Of a DNA stretch of 64,000 bases, positions 58,853 through 64,000 are shown in pieces. The DNA lies in assembly GCA_964551435.1 (NCBI GenBank), contig CAZKBS010000006.1:1-64000 (forward strand), written 5' to 3'. This DNA comes from UBA2020 sp964551435 (GTDB lineage Bacteria; Pseudomonadota; Alphaproteobacteria; Micavibrionales; UBA2020). Under the pieces are notes generated by a model. It did not search any database and was not told the DNA's origin. It was given only the letters and a program-made list of their open reading frames with translations. Position numbers and translations under genes: made by a program. The stretch's first letter is position 1. Each line of letters starts with the position of its first letter.

Positions 58853-59176
58853 CTATGCAGTCGGCGTGGAAAGTTTAAGGCCGATGATGCCGACAACAAT
58901 CAGTGCGGCGAAAACAATACGCATCAATGTCGCGGGTTCATGAAACAGAAAAATTCCCGCCGCCACCGCGCCTGCTGCGCCGATACCTGTCCAGATGGCA
59001 TAGGCGGTGCCAATCGGCAACGTGCGCACGGCAAGGCCGAGCAGCACCATACTGATGATCAGGCATACAATCGTCATCAGGGTGGGAATGGGGCGCGTAA
59101 AGTTCTCGCTATATTTCAGCCCGACGGCCCAGGCAATTTCAAATAATCCTGCGAAAACCAGATATATCCAGGCCAT
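58853..59176 (-). CDS. gdx: SMR-family transporter, Gdx/SugE type
   Basis: 107 aa, four membrane helices. The first helix has the essential glutamate in AGLFEIAWAVGLKYS (about residue 13), and the ending IIGLKLST is the SugE/Gdx form rather than EmrE. Gdx proteins export guanidinium with proton exchange. The start at 59176 is behind GGGGAG; an ATG 15 bp earlier would put the ribosome site inside the gene. No recognisable guanidine riboswitch was found in the roughly 115 bp upstream. Confidence 0.9.
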   Translation of the reverse strand: MAWIYLVFAGLFEIAWAVGLKYSENFTRPIPTLMTIVCLIISMVLLGLAVRTLPIGTAYAIWTGIGAAGAVAAGIFLFHEPATLMRIVFAALIVVGIIGLKLSTPTA

Positions 59177-59292
59177 GCGGCGGCTCCCCATATTTACATG
59201 GAATCAAAATAGTCATTAAATGATTAAAATTCAAAGGGTTTTGCGGTCTGTTTTTTGCGGAAATACGCGGCGTCTTGTGATAGGTTACCGGC

Positions 59293-61122
59293 ATGAAAAA
59301 AAGACCTCTTGAACAGCCGTTGTCGGGCACGGGAAAAAAGGCGGGCGGGCGGGCGCTGGCCCTTTTGTTGTGTGCGGGGTTGTTGACGGCCGCGGCAACA
59401 GTGCGGGCAGAAGTTGACTACAAACCCGTCATCGCGGGCGATATCAAAAAAGACATCGTGAAAGAGCTAGAACTCAATTCCTATCTTTTCCAGTTTCAGA
59501 AAAACAAACCGCTGTCGCGTGACGGTCTGGTGCGGAGGGCGGCGGATGATGTGACACGCCTGCGCGATACGATGATCGGTCAGGGATATTACGGCGCCGA
59601 TATCCGTTATAAAATCGAAGGTGATGCAGAGCCGTATACCGTAACTCTCGATGTCGATACCGGCCCTGTTTTCACGATTGCCTCTTATGATGTGGTCTGG
59701 CACGACAGGACGGGCCGTCAAGTGACGGCGCCCGAAGGCATCAATACCCGCCGCATTCTGCGCAAGATTAAAGGCCAGGCGGCGACGCCTGCGGTCATCC
59801 TTGACCGTGAACGCGATATTCTGGATGCGCTGAAGCGTAGCGGCTATCCGCTGCCGGAGGTGTCCGAACGCAAGGTGCTGGTAGACCATGCCACGCAAAC
59901 GGCAGATGTTACGCTGACGCTGAAAAGCGGGCAGAAAGCCGTTTTTGGCACGACGGATATCGATGGATATGATGCCGTCCATGAATCTTTTATCCGCCGC
60001 CGCGTCGGCTGGCAGGCGGGGGATGTTTTCAACCTTGACCGCGTTGTTGATACCCGCAAAAAAATGCTGGGCACCGGATTGTTTTCAACGGTGGATATTA
60101 CGCTGGCAGCCAAGGACGGGGCCAAGACGGTGCCCTCGACCATTCAGGTCAGTGAACGCAAGCCGCGCACCATCGGCGCGGGGGTTTCCTATTCGACCAG
60201 CCGCAGCATCGAGGGCAAGGTATTTTGGGAACACCGCAACCTGTGGGGCGGCGGGGAGAAAATCCGCGCCGAAGCGGATGCGGGGCTGGATAGATACGGC
60301 ATTGGCGCTGCTTTCACCAAGCCGGATTTTGGCGGGACCATCAAACGTACGCTGAAGGCGAATACAGGGTATCGCCAAGAATTCCTCGATGCCTATGATA
60401 AAACATCCTATAACGCCGCGCTGTCGTTGTCGCATGCCTTTACAGATGCGTTTTCAGTAAACGCGGGCGGCGGTCTTGAATTCAGTCAGGTGAAGGAAAA
60501 AGGCAAGAGCGAACGTGATTTCTGGCTGCTTTCCTTGCCCATGGGCGCGACCTATGACACGACCAACGATACGCTGGACCCCGTGCGCGGGGTGCGCGCG
60601 GCGGCGAATGTGACGCCCTATATGACGATTAACCAGTCGCAGGAAACCTTCGTGATTGGTGATATCACCGCCAGTCATTATTTGCCGATCAATGAAGAAA
60701 AAATCGTTTTTGCCAACCGCGTCAAACTGGGGGCGATTTTCGGCGAAGGCGCGGCGGGCGTGCCGGCCGACAAACGCCTTTATTCAGGGGGCGGCGGATC
60801 GGTGCGTGGCTATGGCTATCAGCTTATCAGCCCGCTGGATGCGAATGACGACCCGACGGGCGGACGCTTTCAGGTTGAAGTGGGCAGTGAAGTCCGATTC
60901 CGTGTGACCGATACCATCGGCATCGTGCCTTTTGTCGAAGGTGGCCGCGTGACCGAAGATTTCGATGTCAAGGGTGACGAGCGTTTCCTGTGGGCGGCGG
61001 GTATTGGCATGCGGTATTACACCGCCGTCGGCCCGTTGCGCGCGGATATCGCCGTGCCCATCAACGGCCGCGACAAAGATGATGCGTTTCAGGTTTATTT
61101 CAGCCTCGGGCAGGCGTTTTGA
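59293..61122 (+). CDS. tamA: TamA, Omp85-family outer-membrane assembly factor
   Basis: 609 aa. Signal peptide (about 20-38, ALALLLCAGLLTAAATVRA). Three POTRA-like domains (about 40-290), with the last including KAVFGTTDIDGYDAVHESFIRRRVGW, then a 16-strand barrel (about 290-609). The barrel has the SGGGGSVRGYGYQ segment (about 496-508) equivalent to the RGY motif of Omp85 and ends in a beta-signal-like VYFSLGQAF. TamA works with TamB in autotransporter insertion and phospholipid transport. TGA of tamA and ATG of tamB share one base. Confidence 0.93.
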   Translation: MKKRPLEQPLSGTGKKAGGRALALLLCAGLLTAAATVRAEVDYKPVIAGDIKKDIVKELELNSYLFQFQKNKPLSRDGLVRRAADDVTRLRDTMIGQGYYGADIRYKIEGDAEPYTVTLDVDTGPVFTIASYDVVWHDRTGRQVTAPEGINTRRILRKIKGQAATPAVILDRERDILDALKRSGYPLPEVSERKVLVDHATQTADVTLTLKSGQKAVFGTTDIDGYDAVHESFIRRRVGWQAGDVFNLDRVVDTRKKMLGTGLFSTVDITLAAKDGAKTVPSTIQVSERKPRTIGAGVSYSTSRSIEGKVFWEHRNLWGGGEKIRAEADAGLDRYGIGAAFTKPDFGGTIKRTLKANTGYRQEFLDAYDKTSYNAALSLSHAFTDAFSVNAGGGLEFSQVKEKGKSERDFWLLSLPMGATYDTTNDTLDPVRGVRAAANVTPYMTINQSQETFVIGDITASHYLPINEEKIVFANRVKLGAIFGEGAAGVPADKRLYSGGGGSVRGYGYQLISPLDANDDPTGGRFQVEVGSEVRFRVTDTIGIVPFVEGGRVTEDFDVKGDERFLWAAGIGMRYYTAVGPLRADIAVPINGRDKDDAFQVYFSLGQAF

Positions 61123-63440
61123 TGAATCCGGATAAAGATAAAATCCACAAGTCTGCGGAAGAGCCCAAGCCCTCCGCGCCGCGCAAAGTGCTGCGCGGAA
61201 TAATATCTTGCATGAGCGGTGTTGTTATCCTTGTGCGCCATTGGATGGCATGGGGATTGACAGTGTTGGCGGTATTGCTGTTAGGGCTTTACGGGTTTGT
61301 GCAGTATCTCAAGACCGAAAGCGGCCTTGTGTGGTTGTCGCAGGCGGTGTCGCGCGCGGCGTCGAGCGAGGAGATGAAGGTCGATATCCGCTTCGGTACG
61401 GTTTCCCTGACGCGGCTGGTCATTCCATCCCTGAAAGTGGCCGACAGCAAGGGCGTGTTTCTCACACTTGCTGACCTTGATATGGGTATTCAGCCCAAAA
61501 CATATGTTCTGATGCGTCCGGTTATCGGACGTCTGGATATCGACAGCGTCTATCTGGCGCGCCTGCCGGAGATGCCGGAGGAAGACACAGCGCCCGCAAA
61601 AAAAGCGCCTGCGGCTTTGCCTGAACTGGCGGCAGATCTCAAGACGTTCAACATCCGCGAAATCCATGTCGGCGCGCCTGTCTACGGGCAGGAACAGTTT
61701 TTCAGCCTTGCGAGCAGCATCACCCTCTCGCCGCGACTGGCTGAGAATAATATTGATATCCTTTTAGGTGCGGCGGCGGGGCGGCAGGCATCGGAAACCA
61801 CGCATATGCATCTGCGTTTGCGCGCGGACGACGACGATAATCTGATTGCCGATGCCGCACTGCGCGATGCGGCGGGCGGTATGGTTACGCGTCTTTTGGG
61901 ATTGCCGTCCGGATACGATATTGATTTCGCCCTGCAGGGCAAAGGGTCTTACAGGGATTGGCGCGGCACCGCGCAGCTGAGGCTTGGCCGCGAACTGTCG
62001 GGTCATTTTCTGGTGCTGCTCAAAAACAACCAGACGATGACCATCGAGGCCGACCTGAAAGGCCCCCAAAAAGTCTGCGTGACTGGTAACCTGACCGTGC
62101 CGCTGCAACTCTCGCCGCCCGTCTTGCCGGTGCAGGGCGCTATATCGGGCAGGTTTGATACCGCGCTTGATTTGCGCAGCATGACGTTGCTGCTGGGGCT
62201 GGATGACCACCGCCTTACCGGCAGTGCGAAGCTGGAGGCACGGATTTCCGGCTCCCTCCAGCAGCCGGTGGTGGATGGCAGCGGCACGGTGCGCGATGCG
62301 TCGTATGAAAATCTGGCGGCAGGCGTCAGGCTGACGGCGCTCAGGGCTGATATAGCGGCAACGCGCTCCGATATCCGCATCAGCGGTCTTTCCGCGCGCA
62401 CGGCGGGGCGTGGCGCGCTCGGCGGTGGCGCGGTTGTTTCGCTCAGAAATCCGGCGCAGCCATCGTTCAGTTTTGATATCGCGCTTGATAAGGCGCAGGT
62501 GCTTGGCTTGCAAAACGCGCAGGTGCAGGCGAGCGGAAAACTGACCGGCAAGGGCGATGCGGCCTTTATGGCCCTTGATGGCGATATCAATATCGACAAG
62601 GCGGAAATCTATCTGGCCGGTTTCGGCAGTGGCAGCGCGGCCAGCATGCTGAATATCGTCGAAGTGAATGTCCCGCCTCATCTGCGCCGCGCGAAACGTC
62701 GGGTCAGTTTGCCGCAGGCCGCGTACCGCATTCATCTGGATATCCGCGCCGCCGCACCGCGTGCGGTTTTTGTGCATGGGCAGGGACTTGACTCCGAATG
62801 GTCAGCCAAGGCGCATGTGCGCGGCGAAGCGGTGGACCCGCAGATCGACGGGCAGCTGAAACTTGTGCGCGGACGCTATGAATTTTTCGATGCGCTGCTG
62901 ACATTCGAAAGCGGTCTCATTGATTTCAGCGCGGGCAATGTCACCAATCCGGATCTGGATATCAAGGGTAGTATCAAGGGCAAGCAGGTCACAGCCAGCG
63001 TCGCCGTCAGCGGCACGGCCATGGCGCCCGATGTGACGCTGACATCGAACCCCGCGCTGCCGCAGGATGAGATTCTGTCGCGCGTCTTTTTCGACAAGTC
63101 GGTGACCGAATTGTCGCCCATGGAAATGGTGCGTATCGCGCAGATTATCGGCGTCATGTCCGGCAAGCTGGGCGGCGGCATGGACCCTATCAGCCAGCTG
63201 CGTAAAAAAGCGGGCATAGATATGTTCAGCCTTAACCGTGACGATAAAACGGGCGCGACCAGCGTATCGGTTGGGAAATACCTCTCCGACGGCGTGTATA
63301 TGTCGGTCGACCAGGGGGTGAATACGCAGGGCAGCGGCGTCAAGCTGCAAATCGAGCTCAAGCCCAACCTGCAGCTCGAAACCCGCGTCGGCAGCGATAA
63401 CGACAACAGCGTCGGCATCAACTGGAAAAAAGATTACTGA
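61122..63440 (+). CDS. tamB: TamB-like protein, short form
   Basis: 772 aa. A membrane anchor near residues 30-60 (VVILVRHWMAWGLTVLAVLLLGLYGF), a long beta-rich body of AsmA/TamB repeats, and the conserved C-terminal DUF490 region from about 470 on (SEWSAKAHVRGEAVDPQIDGQLKLVRGRYEF, LPQDEILSRVFFDKSVTELSPMEMVRIA, ending VGSDNDNSVGINWKKDY). Typical alphaproteobacterial TamB is 1100 or more residues, so the middle is shortened. It is predicted to bridge inner and outer membranes as a hydrophobic groove for lipids. Coupled to tamA. Confidence 0.9.
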   Translation: MNPDKDKIHKSAEEPKPSAPRKVLRGIISCMSGVVILVRHWMAWGLTVLAVLLLGLYGFVQYLKTESGLVWLSQAVSRAASSEEMKVDIRFGTVSLTRLVIPSLKVADSKGVFLTLADLDMGIQPKTYVLMRPVIGRLDIDSVYLARLPEMPEEDTAPAKKAPAALPELAADLKTFNIREIHVGAPVYGQEQFFSLASSITLSPRLAENNIDILLGAAAGRQASETTHMHLRLRADDDDNLIADAALRDAAGGMVTRLLGLPSGYDIDFALQGKGSYRDWRGTAQLRLGRELSGHFLVLLKNNQTMTIEADLKGPQKVCVTGNLTVPLQLSPPVLPVQGAISGRFDTALDLRSMTLLLGLDDHRLTGSAKLEARISGSLQQPVVDGSGTVRDASYENLAAGVRLTALRADIAATRSDIRISGLSARTAGRGALGGGAVVSLRNPAQPSFSFDIALDKAQVLGLQNAQVQASGKLTGKGDAAFMALDGDINIDKAEIYLAGFGSGSAASMLNIVEVNVPPHLRRAKRRVSLPQAAYRIHLDIRAAAPRAVFVHGQGLDSEWSAKAHVRGEAVDPQIDGQLKLVRGRYEFFDALLTFESGLIDFSAGNVTNPDLDIKGSIKGKQVTASVAVSGTAMAPDVTLTSNPALPQDEILSRVFFDKSVTELSPMEMVRIAQIIGVMSGKLGGGMDPISQLRKKAGIDMFSLNRDDKTGATSVSVGKYLSDGVYMSVDQGVNTQGSGVKLQIELKPNLQLETRVGSDNDNSVGINWKKDY

Positions 63441-63459
63441 TTGTTTGTTTGCCGCAGCT

Positions 63460-64000
63460 TCAGGGCCTGCGCACAAAAACCGCGACGGAGCGGGGGGCGA
63501 TGCGCACTTTCGCGCCATCGTTATGGTCTTGCGGGGTATCTTTAGGGGCGTCGGTGTCCAGCACGCGCTGCCAGCTGCCGCCCGCTGTTACCGCGGGCAG
63601 CGGCATATCGACCGGCGCCGCGCTGCGGTTGAAAACGGCCATCAGGCGGCGGCCTTGGTCCGTGGCGGCGGGGGTGTCGATTTTATCCTCGTCCAGCAGC
63701 ATGGCGAGCGTTTGGGCGCTGCGCCATTCATGGTTTTGCATTTCCTTGCCTGCGGCATTCAGCCATGTTACGTCCTTGCGCCCATCGTTGCCGGTGTGTC
63801 CATGCAGGAATTCGGACGCGCTGAGCGCGGGGTGCGCTGCACGCAGGGCCGCGAGCTTTTGCGTGAAATCCTGTAAATTTTTACCATCGGCATCGATGCG
63901 GTCTTTTTCCACCCATCCGGTGCGGTTGTCCTGACAATAGGCGTTGTTGTTGCCGTGCTGGCTGTTACCATGCTCGTCGCCGGCCAATATCATGGGCGTG
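63460..64000 (-). CDS. glgX: glycogen-debranching enzyme GlgX, 3' part only
   Basis: Partial; the 5' end lies beyond the window. About 180 C-terminal residues are visible. The block TPMILAGDEHGNSQHGNNNAYCQDN (in pieces) is the highly conserved end of the catalytic barrel of GlgX/TreX-type alpha-1,6-glucosidases, and the last 100 residues form the C-terminal beta domain (MAVFNRSAAPVDM, VRIAPRSVAVFVRR). It would remove branches during glycogen breakdown. Frame remains open to base 64000. Convergent with tamB, 19 bp between stops. Confidence 0.88.
   Translation of the reverse strand, partial: TPMILAGDEHGNSQHGNNNAYCQDNRTGWVEKDRIDADGKNLQDFTQKLAALRAAHPALSASEFLHGHTGNDGRKDVTWLNAAGKEMQNHEWRSAQTLAMLLDEDKIDTPAATDQGRRLMAVFNRSAAPVDMPLPAVTAGGSWQRVLDTDAPKDTPQDHNDGAKVRIAPRSVAVFVRRP

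Noticed and set aside
59177..59292. Possible guanidine riboswitch upstream of gdx
   Set aside because: I looked for the paired ACGR-loop hairpins of the mini-ykkC class and the ykkC core on the minus strand and found neither.

Overview
The window is ordinary chromosomal DNA from an alphaproteobacterium. The evidence is the tight ftsE-ftsX-ydcF-plsC operon, a CpdR-like cell-cycle regulator, an HdaA-type DnaA homologue beside a DUF2066/AI-2E transporter pair, a TIGR02302/DUF4175 protein behind lysA, a 1605-residue NAD-glutamate dehydrogenase and a TamA-TamB pair. Base composition is moderately GC-rich, and genes are densely packed with many ATGA/TAATG stop-start overlaps. I cannot name the genus. 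The mix of a phosphofructokinase, a TerD protein and a Bacteroidota-like proBA would fit a lineage outside the best-studied alphaproteobacterial orders (Micavibrio-like is one guess).

Layout. 1-5.5 kb: proB-proA (minus), a nucleotidyltransferase and a metallo-beta-lactamase protein (plus), then an AT-rich DUF2971 gene that looks acquired, next to tRNA-Arg(TCT). 5.9-11 kb: small proteins, DUF3307 and TauE membrane proteins, ETF-ubiquinone oxidoreductase, and a uracil-DNA glycosylase lacking the family's Fe-S cysteines. 11-17.7 kb: lytic transglycosylase, alaS, ndk, a HAD phosphatase. 17.7-21 kb: a large hybrid sensor kinase. 21.5-29.6 kb: DUF2066, AI-2E permease, hdaA, DUF465, phosphofructokinase, a PH-domain membrane protein, esterase, ankyrin-like protein, Tat-exported DUF882 peptidase. 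29.7-41.7 kb: plsC, ydcF, ftsX, ftsE; zinc-ribbon protein and CpdR-like regulator; DUF4175, lysA, a small lipoprotein; TlpA, RluD, TerD, peroxiredoxin. 42-46.8 kb: NAD-GDH.

The most unusual region is 46.8-58.8 kb. On the minus strand a compact operon encodes a 92-residue protein, a 661-residue acidic protein with three large repeats, two type I secretion ABC proteins with degenerate signature motifs, a HlyD-family adaptor and an RsbW-like ATPase. It is preceded by a very good sigma-54 (-24/-12) promoter. Behind that lie three evenly phased TTTGCAA(G/T)AC direct repeats and a divergent NtrC-family activator with an intact GAFTGA loop. Three more signalling genes follow: a REC-HPt protein, a lone receiver and a histidine kinase. 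Read together they look like a phosphorelay switching on sigma-54-dependent secretion of the repeat protein. This is an inference from layout and motifs.

After it come a Gdx/SugE-type SMR exporter, tamA-tamB, and the 3' part of a glycogen-debranching (glgX) gene that runs off the window end.
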